DNA from: PALSA-610 sp038213435
GTDB lineage: Bacteria; Actinomycetota; Acidimicrobiia; IMCC26256; PALSA-610
NCBI GenBank assembly: GCA_038213435.1
Contig: JBBQTI010000015.1
Coordinates: forward strand, 1-64,000
Direction: 5' to 3'
Length of the DNA stretch: 64,000 bases
In this document: one piece after another, positions 40,985 through 49,783 of the stretch
How positions within the stretch are numbered: position 1 is the first letter of the stretch
Layout of the letters: each line of letters opens with the position of its first letter
The notes under the pieces: generated by a model
Seen by the model: only the letters and a program-made list of their open reading frames with translations
Told to the model about the DNA's origin: nothing
Database searches by the model: none
Made by a program: the position numbers and the translations under genes

Positions 40985-41164
40985 CACGCGCCACCCCGAC
41001 GAAACCGGCGTCGCTTTGACCGCGCACGCCCGAACACGCCCGACAGTCAAGCTCCGCCGACCCGACACCGCCGACAACCTGCGCACGGGCAAGAATCCGG
41101 CCTCAACCCCGCACTTCAAGACCAAAGCCAGCACCACAGCTCTCATGAACGATCGGGGCTAGCT
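40258..41164 (+). mobile_element. IS1380-family remnant, 5' half lost
   Basis: Contains the 3' part of an IS1380-type transposase and runs on to CTCATGAACGATCGGGGCTAG (41144-41164), the type of end seen in actinobacterial IS1380 elements. The left end is absent; DNA at 40253-40258 passes directly from a protease gene stump to transposase codon sequence. An insertion followed by deletion of one end and of the protease 5' part explains the structure. Confidence 0.7.
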
Positions 41165-41250
41165 GCCGGTGAGGAACTCGCTTCGGGCCATGGGGCATCC
41201 GCGTGCAGAAACCGGCGACCGTCCCGCGAGCCGCGACTAGCGTCGCCCGC

Positions 41251-41712
41251 GTGCGGGTTGACCAACTGCTGCTGACGATCCATCTCTTGGCGGCGGCGAC
41301 CTGGATCGGTGCCGCGCTCGCAATGCAGGTGATTGCCCGCCGTATGGGTCCGTCGACGGCCGACGCTGCCGTCGATCAATTCGCCCGCGACGCCGAGGCG
41401 GTCGGTAAAGGCGTTTTTGGGCCCGCTGCCATCGTCGTGCTGCTCACTGGGGTCGCGCTCGTTATCCGTGAGGACCTCTCATGGGGAAGCCTCTGGATCG
41501 TGCTGGGCGTTGGCGCGCTGGTCGCCGCAGGCGCTGTAGGTGGTGCGTTCCTCATTCCCGAAGGGCGGCGGATCGCGGCGCTGGCGGATCGGCCTGGCCA
41601 TGATCCGGCCGAAGTCCGATCGCGGGCGCATCGCAGGTTTCTCGTCGCCCGCATCGACCTTGTCATTCTCATCCTCGCCGTGGCTGACATGGTCTTCCGG
41701 CCGGGCGGCTGA
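41251..41712 (+). CDS. DUF2269-like integral membrane protein
   Basis: 153 residues from GTG 41251, placed so that the protein begins with its first helix (VDQLLLTIHLLAAATWIGAALAMQV). Four predicted helices: that one, VFGPAAIVVLLTGVALVI, GSLWIVLGVGALVAAGAVGGAFLI, and IDLVILILAVADMVFRPGG. The early H-x6-W-IG motif and the GP...TG pair match the DUF2269/CopD-like small membrane protein group of unknown function. It starts 86 bases after the IS1380 end and has no partner gene nearby. Confidence 0.65.
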   Translation: MRVDQLLLTIHLLAAATWIGAALAMQVIARRMGPSTADAAVDQFARDAEAVGKGVFGPAAIVVLLTGVALVIREDLSWGSLWIVLGVGALVAAGAVGGAFLIPEGRRIAALADRPGHDPAEVRSRAHRRFLVARIDLVILILAVADMVFRPGG

Positions 41713-41812
41713 TTGACAGACCCGAAGCGCCGTTCCGCGCGTGCAGATCTGCCGCTACGGGTACGTCCTTTGCAGGGTTAGCCTCGGTGTCACAAACGAA
41801 AGAGATAGCAAA

Positions 41813-41995
41813 ATGCGGAATTTGCGTTGGCTCGCGATAGCCCCCCTGGTAATTGGGTTCGTCGTCTTGGTTATCGCAGGCGTCTGGACCGAGATCGGTC
41901 TGTTCTTGGTGGCGGCCGCGCTTCTCGGAGCGTCAGCGATCATCTGGCGGATATTCGCGGGAAGCTGGCCTGCCACAGTCCAGACGAGACCGTAA
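41813..41995 (+). CDS. 60-residue two-helix membrane protein
   Basis: From ATG 41813 (AAAGAGATA upstream). MRNLRWLAIAPLVIGFVVLV and then GLFLVAAALLGASAIIWRIF form two hydrophobic helices joined by VIAGVWTEI; the tail is short and polar. The frame is open upstream but lacks a better start. It resembles small actinobacterial hypothetical membrane proteins. No function is recognised, and it is not obviously linked to the DUF2269-like gene 100 bases upstream. Confidence 0.5.
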   Translation: MRNLRWLAIAPLVIGFVVLVIAGVWTEIGLFLVAAALLGASAIIWRIFAGSWPATVQTRP

Positions 41996-42044
41996 CCACA
42001 GACGCATCATCCCTGCCGATCGGCGCTCGGCCTAGCGTCGTCTT

Positions 42045-42161
42045 GTGACGTGCCCGGACTCCCTGATTTCGCACGCTGACGGCACGGTCGCGGGCTGCAC
42101 GAAGACGACCAACCCGAAGGCTGCGGCGGACGCGACGAACGACATTCTCCCTCCGCGGTAG
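42045..42161 (+). CDS. 38-residue Cys/His protein, second copy of the LISHADGT family
   Basis: From GTG 42045: MTCPDSLISHADGTVAGCT, then KTTNPKAAADATNDILPPR-stop. The first 19 residues match the small frame at 609-734 at 15 positions. At the DNA level many differences are silent (ACC/ACG, TGT/TGC, CCC/CCG, ATC/ATT, GGT/GGC), a pattern of protein-level selection, while the C-termini differ. No clear Shine-Dalgarno sequence is seen. It lies 880 bases from the IS1380 remnant; the other copy abuts an IS6 element. Function unknown. Confidence 0.45.
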   Translation: MTCPDSLISHADGTVAGCTKTTNPKAAADATNDILPPR

Positions 42162-42340
42162 AAGGGGCCGTGTCGCGTGCCACTACTGCCGCTGCCACGA
42201 GGAACGCGACGCGCCGTCATCCTGTCGGCGTCGGGCGACGCCCTGCAGCCGGTATGCGAGCAGCATGCGGTTCGGGCTGAACCGAATCAGGCTGGGCGAA
42301 GTGCTTTGGCTGACGGTCGGCGGCTAACGAGCCTGCCGGG

Positions 42341-42700
42341 CTAACCCTCTGAATCGGGCTGGTTCAATTCGATGAAATTGCCGGACGGGTCGTGCAGGAA
42401 AGCTTGATGACCGGCGCCCCGCATGTGGTCGATGGTGTTCACGGTCACGCCGCTTGCCCGGATGTCGGCGACTGCGGCTTCTAGATCGTCGACCCGGATC
42501 GCGAAGTGATCGCCGCCCGAGCGCGAGCTCTCGCTCTCCATGAGGTGTACCTGCTGTCCGCCGGCATCGAGCCAGTGCCCGCCGAAACCGAAGTCGGGCC
42601 GGGGCAGCACGGTGAGACCGAGCACGTCGGTATAGAAGGTGACCGCTTCGTCGGCGTCGCGTACGCAGATGGCGACATGGTGGATCCCGGACGGTTTCAT
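42341..42700 (-). CDS. VOC/glyoxalase-family protein
   Basis: 119 residues from ATG 42700. One complete glyoxalase/bleomycin-resistance fold: MKPSGIHHVAICVRDADEAV (first metal His), FYTDVLGLTVLPRPDFGFGG, VHLMESESSRSGGDHFAIRV (second His), and HQAFLHDPSGNFIELNQ (closing Glu). It likely binds a divalent metal. Substrates in this superfamily range from methylglyoxal adducts to methylmalonyl-CoA. It is divergent from the SDR at 42809. Confidence 0.8.
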   Translation of the reverse strand: MKPSGIHHVAICVRDADEAVTFYTDVLGLTVLPRPDFGFGGHWLDAGGQQVHLMESESSRSGGDHFAIRVDDLEAAVADIRASGVTVNTIDHMRGAGHQAFLHDPSGNFIELNQPDSEG

Positions 42701-42808
42701 GGGCGCCACATTATGTTCGCGTCTCCCGACCGGGCCACACCCGAATCGCCCCGTCGACCGCCCGACTTGTAGCTTCGCCGACCAACTGAACCGGTTCTCG
42801 GAGGCGAT

Positions 42809-43705
42809 GTGGGTGCGCTCGACGGCAAGGTGATCGCGATCACAGGCAGCGGACGCGGGATCGGCCGCGCCGTTGCACAGGCTGCAGCAGCCGTTGGCGC
42901 GGCCGTGGTCGTCAACGACTACGGCGTGTCCATGGACGGCAAGAAGCCGACCAGCGAGGTCGCCGACGGCGTCGTCGACGAGATCAAGCGCGCGGGCGGT
43001 CGAGCGGTCGCGAACGCGAACTCGGTCACGACCATGGAGGGCGGGGCGTCGATCGTGCAATCGGCGGTCGACACCTTCGGACGGATCGACGGCGTCGTGT
43101 GCGTCGCCGGCATCCTGCGCGAACGGATGCTCTTCAACATGTCGGAAGACGAGTGGGACCCGGTCATCGAGACGCATCTCAAGGGCACGTTCACCGTGTT
43201 TCGCGCCGCGGCGTCGATCTTCCGGGAGCAAAAGTCCGGCACCCTGATCGGATTCACCTCCGGCGCGTTCGCCGCCAGTGTCGCCCAGGCCAACTATTCC
43301 GCGGCCAAGGGCGGCATCGTCTCGTTGGTCCGCAGCGCGGCGGCCGGCATGAACAAGTACGGCGTCACCGCCAACTGCATCGCACCCGTCGCGAAGTCGC
43401 GCATGTCGGGCCAGGTGCCGTTCGGCCTCGAGATGGGCGAGCCCGAGGACGTCGCCCCGATGGTGTGCTTCCTGCTCTCCGATCTGGCGCGCGAGGTCAC
43501 CGGTCAGATCTACACGGTGAACGCCGGCCGCATCGCGGTCTGGAACCAGCCGATCGAGGTGCGCGAGATGCGCACGGACGGCCGCTGGAGCGTGGCCGAG
43601 ATCGCGTCGCGCTTCTCGGAAGTCGGACAAGAGCCCATGCCGATCCTCGAGCGTTTGCAGGCCATGGAAGCCGCGGCCAAGACCAAGGACACGCCGAACG
43701 CCTGA
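42809..43705 (+). CDS. SDR-family oxidoreductase, MFE-2-like
   Basis: 298 residues from GTG 42809. Cofactor site VIAITGSGRGIGRAVAQAAA, VVVNDYGVSMDGKKP, CVAGILRERMLF, the catalytic Ser within FTSGAFAASVAQANYSAAKGG and its YxxxK, then NCIAPVAKSRM and a long C-terminal extension (about 60 residues after ITVNAGRIAVW-like sequence). It resembles the dehydrogenase at 33946, so the genome has at least two such enzymes. Its stop shares a base with the next ATG (TGATG). Confidence 0.82.
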   Translation: MGALDGKVIAITGSGRGIGRAVAQAAAAVGAAVVVNDYGVSMDGKKPTSEVADGVVDEIKRAGGRAVANANSVTTMEGGASIVQSAVDTFGRIDGVVCVAGILRERMLFNMSEDEWDPVIETHLKGTFTVFRAAASIFREQKSGTLIGFTSGAFAASVAQANYSAAKGGIVSLVRSAAAGMNKYGVTANCIAPVAKSRMSGQVPFGLEMGEPEDVAPMVCFLLSDLAREVTGQIYTVNAGRIAVWNQPIEVREMRTDGRWSVAEIASRFSEVGQEPMPILERLQAMEAAAKTKDTPNA

Positions 43706-44613
43706 TGGCCGCGATCGTGTTGCGGGCGGGTGCATACGAAGCGACGTTCAGGCCGGACGTCGCAATGCTCTGCGCGTCGCTACGGTTTCGCGGTGACGAG
43801 TACGTCGCGTGGCCGCGCACCATCGAGGAGTTCGGCGCCGGACGCGCGACGGCGATCCCACTCGTGCACCCGTGGGCCAACCGGCTCGCGGGTGGGAGCT
43901 ACCGCGCCGCGGGCGTCGACGTTTCCCTCGCGGGCCTCACGCTCCCTCTCGATGCCAACGGTCTGCCGATCCACGGCAACCTCTTCGGCGCCGCCTTCGA
44001 GGTGCAGCAGGCGAACGACTCGCGCGTCGTCGCGCGGCTCGACTACGGCACGCATCCCGACAAACTCCGCGCGTTTCCGTTCCCTCATGTCCTCACTGTC
44101 GACGCGCGCCTGCACCCCAACCGCGGGCTCAACATCGTCACACAGGTCGAGCCCACGTCCGATCGGGCGGTGCCGATCGCGTTCGGTTGGCACCCCTTCG
44201 TACAGCTCCCGAACGCGCCGCGGCGCGAGTGGGAGCTGCGCTGGCCGGCGTGCGAGCACATCGAGGTCGACGCCCGTGTCATCCCGACGGGAACGCGCAC
44301 TCCGCAGACTGCGCAACGGGAGCCGATCGCGGCGCGGACCTTCGACGATCACTACGCGCTCGGGTCGGATCGCACGTTCTCGATCGCAGCCCGCTCGGGA
44401 ACCTCCCGGCGCACGCTCACACTGCAGTTCGACCCCGCGTATCCGTTCGCGCAGCTTTTCGTCCCACCCGACCATGAGTTCGTCGCGCTCGAACCGATGA
44501 CCGCCGAGATCGACGCGCTCGGGCGCGGGACCGCCCCGGTCGTCGAGTCCGGCCGTCGCTTCCTCGCCGCGTTCAACCTCGCTGTCACAAGAGCTGACGC
44601 CGGCGTCAGGTAG
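43705..44613 (+). CDS. Aldose 1-epimerase-like protein
   Basis: 302 residues from ATG 43705. Galactose mutarotase-like beta-sandwich: PLVHPWANRLAGGSYRAAGV, ANGLPIHGNLFGAAFEV (with the first active-site His), FGWHPFVQLP (second His), and FDDHYALGS. The C-terminal Glu region is PPDHEFVALEPMTAEIDAL. It catalyses anomer interconversion of hexoses or related sugars. Being coupled to an SDR, it may act on a sugar-like intermediate rather than in the Leloir pathway. Confidence 0.8.
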   Translation: MAAIVLRAGAYEATFRPDVAMLCASLRFRGDEYVAWPRTIEEFGAGRATAIPLVHPWANRLAGGSYRAAGVDVSLAGLTLPLDANGLPIHGNLFGAAFEVQQANDSRVVARLDYGTHPDKLRAFPFPHVLTVDARLHPNRGLNIVTQVEPTSDRAVPIAFGWHPFVQLPNAPRREWELRWPACEHIEVDARVIPTGTRTPQTAQREPIAARTFDDHYALGSDRTFSIAARSGTSRRTLTLQFDPAYPFAQLFVPPDHEFVALEPMTAEIDALGRGTAPVVESGRRFLAAFNLAVTRADAGVR

Positions 44614-44617
44614 CTTC

Positions 44618-45742
44618 ATGGTCATGCCCGGCGCGCTCGATGGTGTTCGCATCCTCGATCTCTCGTGGGGGATCGCCGGTCCCCTCGGTGTGCTCCTGCT
44701 CGCCGAGCAGGGCGCCGACGTGATCAAGGTCGAACCACCGGGCGGCGACCCCTTTCGCGCGTACGACAGCTACCGCGTGTGGAACCGCAGCCGGCGATCC
44801 CTCACGGTCGACCTCAAGTCCGATCGAGGGCGCGACGTGTTCGAGCGACTGCTCGGAACTGCCGACGTGGTCGTGGAGTCGTTCCGACCCGGCGTGATGG
44901 AACGGCTCGGCTTCGGCTACGGCACCGTGCACGCCGCGCATCCGCGCATCGTCTACCTCTCGTGCCCCGCCTACCCCGACGGGCACCGGCTCGCGCAACG
45001 TCCGGGTTACGACGCACTCGTCCAGGCGAGCAGCGGCCAGATGTGGGAGCAACCGGGCTGGCGCATGGGACCCGTCTTCCTGCACATGCCGATGCCCTCG
45101 ATGGGCGCGTTCTATCTGATCTCCAGCGGCGTCCTCACTGCGTTGATCGCGCGCGAGGGAACCGGGCGCGGGCAGCACGTCACGACGTCGTTGTTCGCGG
45201 GCGCGATGCTCTACACGACGCAGATCTGGCAGCACGTCGAGAAGTCGACGGCGCAGTTTCACGAGCTGATGGGCAAGTCGTACCCGCCGGGCATACACCA
45301 ACAGATGATTTTCGAGTGTGCCGACGGTTGGGTTCACGCGTCGGTCATGAGCGGGCTCACGCCGACCAAGAGCCAGGACGCGATCCTCGGGCTCGACGAC
45401 GCGCCCGACCCGTTCACGTTCATGGCCCTTCCGCCCGACGAGCGCGAGCGGTTCAACGCAAAGCGACGCGAGAAGTTCAAGGAGTGGAAGCGCAACGACA
45501 TCGTCGCCACCTTCCAGGAGCACAATCACGCAATCGAAGCGATCATCACGCCCGACGAGCAATTCGAGCACCCGCAGCTGATCGCCAACGACATGGTCGC
45601 GACCGTCGTCGACCCGGTCGTGGGCGAGACCACGCAGGTCGGCACGCCGCTACACATGTTCGGCACACCGACCACGATCCAGGGCCCCCAGCCGACTCCC
45701 GGCCAACACAACGAAGAGATCCTGAAGGAGTTGGGACTGTGA
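44618..45742 (+). CDS. CaiB/BaiF family III CoA transferase
   Basis: 374 residues from ATG 44618. Family III signature: LDGVRILDLSWGIAGPLGVLLLAEQGADVIKVEPPGGDPFR, then SRRSLTVDLKSDRGRDVFERLL, ADVVVESFRPGVMERLGFGY. The catalytic Asp position in GRGQHVTTSLFAGAML-type context and a C-terminal FEHPQLIANDMVATVVDPVVG are also typical. It moves CoA between carboxylic acids through a covalent Asp-acyl anhydride. The next gene is a paralogue overlapping it by 4 bases. Confidence 0.88.
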   Translation: MVMPGALDGVRILDLSWGIAGPLGVLLLAEQGADVIKVEPPGGDPFRAYDSYRVWNRSRRSLTVDLKSDRGRDVFERLLGTADVVVESFRPGVMERLGFGYGTVHAAHPRIVYLSCPAYPDGHRLAQRPGYDALVQASSGQMWEQPGWRMGPVFLHMPMPSMGAFYLISSGVLTALIAREGTGRGQHVTTSLFAGAMLYTTQIWQHVEKSTAQFHELMGKSYPPGIHQQMIFECADGWVHASVMSGLTPTKSQDAILGLDDAPDPFTFMALPPDERERFNAKRREKFKEWKRNDIVATFQEHNHAIEAIITPDEQFEHPQLIANDMVATVVDPVVGETTQVGTPLHMFGTPTTIQGPQPTPGQHNEEILKELGL

Positions 45743-46956
45743 CGCGTGCGCTGGAAGGCGTGCGGCTGATCGACTTCGGGCAGTATCTCGCGGGCCCGTT
45801 CGGACCGATGATCCTCGGCGATCTCGGGGCCGAGGTGATCAAGGTCGAGCCGGTCACCGGCGACGGCATGCGTCTCGCGACCAAGCCGTTCTTCGGGTGC
45901 CAACGGGGCAAGCGCGACATCGCGTTGAACATCAAGGATCCGCGCGGTCTCGCAATCGCGCTCGAGCTCGTGCGCACCGCCGACGTCGTCCACCACAACA
46001 TGACTGCGGGCGTCGCGACCAAGCTCGGCATCGATTACCAGGCGTGCAAGCAGGTGAAACCCGACATCGTCTACTGCAACACGTGGGCCTACGGCCTCGA
46101 GGGACCGCTCGCGCGCTTCGGCGGGCTCGACCCGCTCTACCAGGCGTCGTCAGGCCTCGAGCACGAGTCGGCCGCGGTACACGAAGGCAACGTGCCGCTC
46201 TACTACCGCTTCGGAATGTGCGACGCGTCGAACGCGATGCTCTCGGTCGTGGCGGTCCTCGGCGCGCTCTATCACCGCAAGCGCACCGGCGAGGGCCAGG
46301 AGGTGTGGACGTCGTTGTTCGACGGCGGTGCGATCTTCACCTCCGACGCGCATCTCGTCGGTGGTGTGCCGGCCCCCCGTCCGCACCTCGACAAGGAGCT
46401 CCTGGGCGTCTCCCCGACGTACCGGCTCTACCGTACGCGGGACGACGACTGGATCTGCATCGCCGCGATCACCGACGACGATTTCCGCACGCTGTGCGCC
46501 GTCGCCGGCGTCGCCGAGATCGTCGACGACCCACGGTTCGCAACGGGAGCGAGTCGCGCCGAGCACCGGCGCCAGCTCGAGGCGATCCTCGAACCTCGCT
46601 TTCGCACGAAGACGGCGCGCTTTTGGACCCGCACCCTCGACGACGCGGGCGTACCGAACGAGGTCCCGGTCGACGCGCAAGGCGGCGAGGCGCCGCTGTT
46701 CGACTCGGACAACGTCGAGCTCGGTCTCGTCGCGCGCTATGTGCATCCGCTCTTCGGCGAGATGCGCCAGTTCGGCGAGCTCATCGACTTCTCCGAGAAC
46801 CCCGGGCACGTGATGGGGCCCCCGCCGCTCGTCGGCCAGGACACCCGCGCCGTGCTCCACGAGCTCGGTCACCGGGACCCGGAGGTCGACGCGCTGATTT
46901 CCGACGGGGTTTGTTACGAGCCCGACGATCACTACGCCGAGCGGTTCAACAACTAA
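45739..46956 (+). CDS. CaiB/BaiF family III CoA transferase
   Basis: 405 residues from GTG 45739. LEGVRLIDFGQYLAGPFGPMILGDLGAEVIKVEPVTGDGMR, CQRGKRDIALNIKDPRG, GLDPLYQASSGLEHESAAVHEG, GEGQEVWTSLFDGGAIFTSDAHL. The same family as its upstream neighbour but clearly divergent, so the pair may form a heteromer or act successively on different acyl groups. The C-terminal GELIDFSENPGHVMGPPPLVGQDTRAVL is normal for the family. Confidence 0.88.
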   Translation: MTRALEGVRLIDFGQYLAGPFGPMILGDLGAEVIKVEPVTGDGMRLATKPFFGCQRGKRDIALNIKDPRGLAIALELVRTADVVHHNMTAGVATKLGIDYQACKQVKPDIVYCNTWAYGLEGPLARFGGLDPLYQASSGLEHESAAVHEGNVPLYYRFGMCDASNAMLSVVAVLGALYHRKRTGEGQEVWTSLFDGGAIFTSDAHLVGGVPAPRPHLDKELLGVSPTYRLYRTRDDDWICIAAITDDDFRTLCAVAGVAEIVDDPRFATGASRAEHRRQLEAILEPRFRTKTARFWTRTLDDAGVPNEVPVDAQGGEAPLFDSDNVELGLVARYVHPLFGEMRQFGELIDFSENPGHVMGPPPLVGQDTRAVLHELGHRDPEVDALISDGVCYEPDDHYAERFNN

Positions 46957-46980
46957 TCGCGCGTCCTACGCGGTACGAGC

Positions 46981-48924
46981 TCAGGGCGCCTGAATGAGGT
47001 CGACTGCCCACGAGTTCGAAAGCGAACCGAAGTTCTTCGCGGTCCCGAACGCCCACACGCGACCGTCGAGCCCCAAGATGTAGTAGCCGTCATTCGTCGG
47101 CAGGGCCCGCATCCGTACGCTCGACACGTAGGGGTAGCCGTAGAGCTCTCGAACCCGCGGAAGACTGCCCTCGAACGGCACGTCGAAGGCGAAGATGCCG
47201 CCGTCGTCCGCGACCATCCAATAGCCACTCCCGTTTGCCGCCGCGGTCATCGACCGCACGGGCTGCGACAACGTCATCGAGCCGGTCGAACCGTGGAATC
47301 GCGCGTCGCCGAAGGAGAAGACACCGCCGTCGGCGGCGACGAACCAGTAGCCACGTCCGTCGGCAGTGATCGTGAGGTCGAGGACGGGCGCGTTCAGCCG
47401 CCAGCCCCCGGTAGATCCGTAGAAGCCCGCGTTCCCGAAGGCGAAGATGCCGCCGTCGCGGCCGAGAAGTATGTAGCCCATCCCCTTCGGCGTGGCCGCC
47501 ATGCCGACGATCGGCGAGTTCAGCCGCTGGCCGTTGAGTCCGCCCCGGAACTGCGCGTCACCGAACGAGTACACCGCGCCGTCCGAGCCCGCGAGCCAGT
47601 ACCCCTTGCCGGTGGGCGTACGCGCCGCGGCAACGATCGACGCGGAGATCGACTGCCCACTCAGGTCGCCGTAGAACCGGGCGCCGCCGAACGCGTGCAC
47701 GTGCCCATCAGCGGTCGCGATCCAGTAACCGTGGCCACTGGTCCCGAGGTCGATCCTGTCCGGTGATGCCGCGAGCAACGCGTTGCCCGGGTTGATCAGA
47801 CCGTACCCAAACGTGTTGTCGCGCCCGGACGGCCCCAGGTTGGTGGCGGTCGACTCGAGCATGTGCGTGAGCTCGGCGGCGCCGAGGCTCGACTTCTCGC
47901 CGAGCACGAGCGCGGCGGTTGCAGCCGCGTACGGCGTCGCCATCGACGTTCCGCTCATGAGCGCGTACTGCGATCGACCTTTGCCGTAGGTCGACCAGAT
48001 CGAATCCCCCGGCGCGACGAGGTCGACGTACGCGCCGGTGTTGGAGAAGCTCGCGTGATTCAGGCCGCTGTCGATCGCGCCGACCGCAATCGCCTCCGGG
48101 TACGCGGCCGGATAGCTGGCCTGGTTCCCGTCCTGATACGAGTTGCCGGCGGCGGCGAACGTCACGACCTGCTTGGAGAGCGCGTATTGGATCGCGACCC
48201 GCATACCCGGTGACGCTCCGCCTCCGAGACTCAGGTTGATGATGCGCGCGCCGTGGTCGGTCGCCCAGACGATCCCTTCGGCGACGTCGGAGGAGGAACC
48301 GCTTCCCGACGCGTCGAGTACCCGTATCGGCATGATCTGGACGCGCGGCGCCGCGCCCGCGATGCCGATCCCGTTGTTCGCGTGGGCGGCGATGATGCCG
48401 GCGACGTGCGTGCCGTGACCGGCGGGATCGACCGCACCGTTTCCGGCGCGGTCGTACCTCGCGGCGTCCGACGCGAGGTCGAGCCCGGGCACGACCGAAC
48501 CGTAAAGATCCTCATGTGCGCCGAGGACGCCGGTATCGACGACCGCGACCTTGACACCGGCGCCCGTCGAAAGCTTCCACGCCGATTCGAAACCGACCGC
48601 GTTCAAAGCCCACTGCTGCGGTCTCAGCGCGTCGTTCGTCGACAACACCCGGACCGTTTGGTCCTGTTCGGCGGACAGCACGCGGTTCGAGTCCCGACCG
48701 AGGCGGCTGTCCATCGTCGCCACCGCGGCATCGAGACCCCGGACCACGTGGATCCGACCGTGTGCGTCCTGGGCGAGCGCCCACAGCCCCTTCGTCGCCT
48801 CGGCGCCGCTCGCGGACGACCCCCCGCCTGCCATCGCGATCCCCGCGGCCACGACCAGTGTCGTGACCACGCGCCGTGCGACCTTGCCCGATTTGCACGC
48901 GGAACGCGCGCCTCCCAAACGCAT
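46981..48924 (-). CDS. Secreted subtilisin-like serine protease with six C-terminal repeats
   Basis: 647 residues from ATG 48924. A signal peptide (VVTTLVVAAGIAMAGGG) precedes a propeptide-like segment. S8 catalytic triad: Asp in VKVAVVDTGVLGAHED, His in GHGTHVAGIIAAH, Ser in LMSGTSMATPYAAA. After residue about 395 come six repeats of about 42-45 residues with the core GYWxVAxDGGVFSFGDAxFxGS (GYWIATADGHVHAFG, GYWLAGSDGAVYSFGD, GYILLGRDGGIFAFGN, GYWFVAADGGVFSFGD, GYWMVADDGGIFAFD, GYYILGLDGRVWAFG). These probably form a beta-propeller or solenoid for binding. An extracellular protease with a targeting domain. Confidence 0.9.
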   Translation of the reverse strand: MRLGGARSACKSGKVARRVVTTLVVAAGIAMAGGGSSASGAEATKGLWALAQDAHGRIHVVRGLDAAVATMDSRLGRDSNRVLSAEQDQTVRVLSTNDALRPQQWALNAVGFESAWKLSTGAGVKVAVVDTGVLGAHEDLYGSVVPGLDLASDAARYDRAGNGAVDPAGHGTHVAGIIAAHANNGIGIAGAAPRVQIMPIRVLDASGSGSSSDVAEGIVWATDHGARIINLSLGGGASPGMRVAIQYALSKQVVTFAAAGNSYQDGNQASYPAAYPEAIAVGAIDSGLNHASFSNTGAYVDLVAPGDSIWSTYGKGRSQYALMSGTSMATPYAAATAALVLGEKSSLGAAELTHMLESTATNLGPSGRDNTFGYGLINPGNALLAASPDRIDLGTSGHGYWIATADGHVHAFGGARFYGDLSGQSISASIVAAARTPTGKGYWLAGSDGAVYSFGDAQFRGGLNGQRLNSPIVGMAATPKGMGYILLGRDGGIFAFGNAGFYGSTGGWRLNAPVLDLTITADGRGYWFVAADGGVFSFGDARFHGSTGSMTLSQPVRSMTAAANGSGYWMVADDGGIFAFDVPFEGSLPRVRELYGYPYVSSVRMRALPTNDGYYILGLDGRVWAFGTAKNFGSLSNSWAVDLIQAP

Positions 48925-49135
48925 AGGGTGGTCATCGGCACGATCCGTGAGCGACTCAAGGCCAAAGGGCACACACCGTGATGAGTCGGGCCGGGGTGGG
49001 ACCGGACCCGGCTGGACGCAGCGTCCAGCGCGCGTCGGGCGGCGCGGCGCGGGCTACCTGCCGAGGACCGACGGCCCGGGCGGGTGCGAGCGGACCAATT
49101 CCGCAATGGTTTGCGTCACGCCCAAAAACCGCGAC

Positions 49136-49783
49136 TCAACGCAGCAGTGAGGCGACCAGGCCGGCCTGACCGACGTGGTACGTCACCATGATCGCAACGG
49201 GCGCCCATCCGAAGCGGTACACGAACCGGTCCCAGGCGATCATCGAGTCGGACGCGACGAAGAGCACCGCACCCGCCGCCGCGAGGAGGTTGCCGGTCGC
49301 GAGGGCCGTGGCCATCATCGCCGAGATCACCGCCATGTAGGCCGCGACCGCGAAGCGCAGCTCGCGGGGCTGCCCGGCTCGGGCGATCGCGGTGAGGATG
49401 CGCCGCCCGAGGGGCGCGACGAGCGCGACAACGAGCACGACCGCGATGACGAGCGCGAGTGCCGACGGCCCGTGCGTCCAGAAGCCGACGAGATAGCACA
49501 GGTGCCCGACGAGGAACGCGGCGAGGCCGGGTACGAAGAGATCGGACGGCAGCACGAGGAGCACGTCCCCGGTCAGGGAGCAGATCAAGGCGGCCACGAA
49601 CCAGGCGCGGCGGGTGTGCGCGTCGGTCATGGGGTCGAGCGCGCCGGCGGCGACGATCAGCGCGACGAGTGTCGCGGGCTTGCAGAGATACTCGAGCCCA
49701 CGTCGGGAACGCGCTTTCGCGAGCCAGTCCCCCACCGCGAACAGCGACGCGACCACGAACGCGAGAGCGGTCGCGGTATTCAC
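49136..49783 (-). CDS. YhhN/TMEM86-family membrane protein (lysoplasmalogenase-like)
   Basis: 215 residues from GTG 49783, chosen because GTGA couples it to pdxH; an upstream ATG (49807) would overlap that gene by 28 bases. About eight hydrophobic helices with the family signatures YLCKPATLVALIVAAG, ICSLTGDVLLVLPSDLFVPGLAAFLVGHLCYLVGF, and FVASDSMIAWDRF. The conserved Asp residues are the proposed catalytic acids in TMEM86 lysoplasmalogenases. The bacterial function is less sure. Confidence 0.82.
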   Translation of the reverse strand: MNTATALAFVVASLFAVGDWLAKARSRRGLEYLCKPATLVALIVAAGALDPMTDAHTRRAWFVAALICSLTGDVLLVLPSDLFVPGLAAFLVGHLCYLVGFWTHGPSALALVIAVVLVVALVAPLGRRILTAIARAGQPRELRFAVAAYMAVISAMMATALATGNLLAAAGAVLFVASDSMIAWDRFVYRFGWAPVAIMVTYHVGQAGLVASLLR

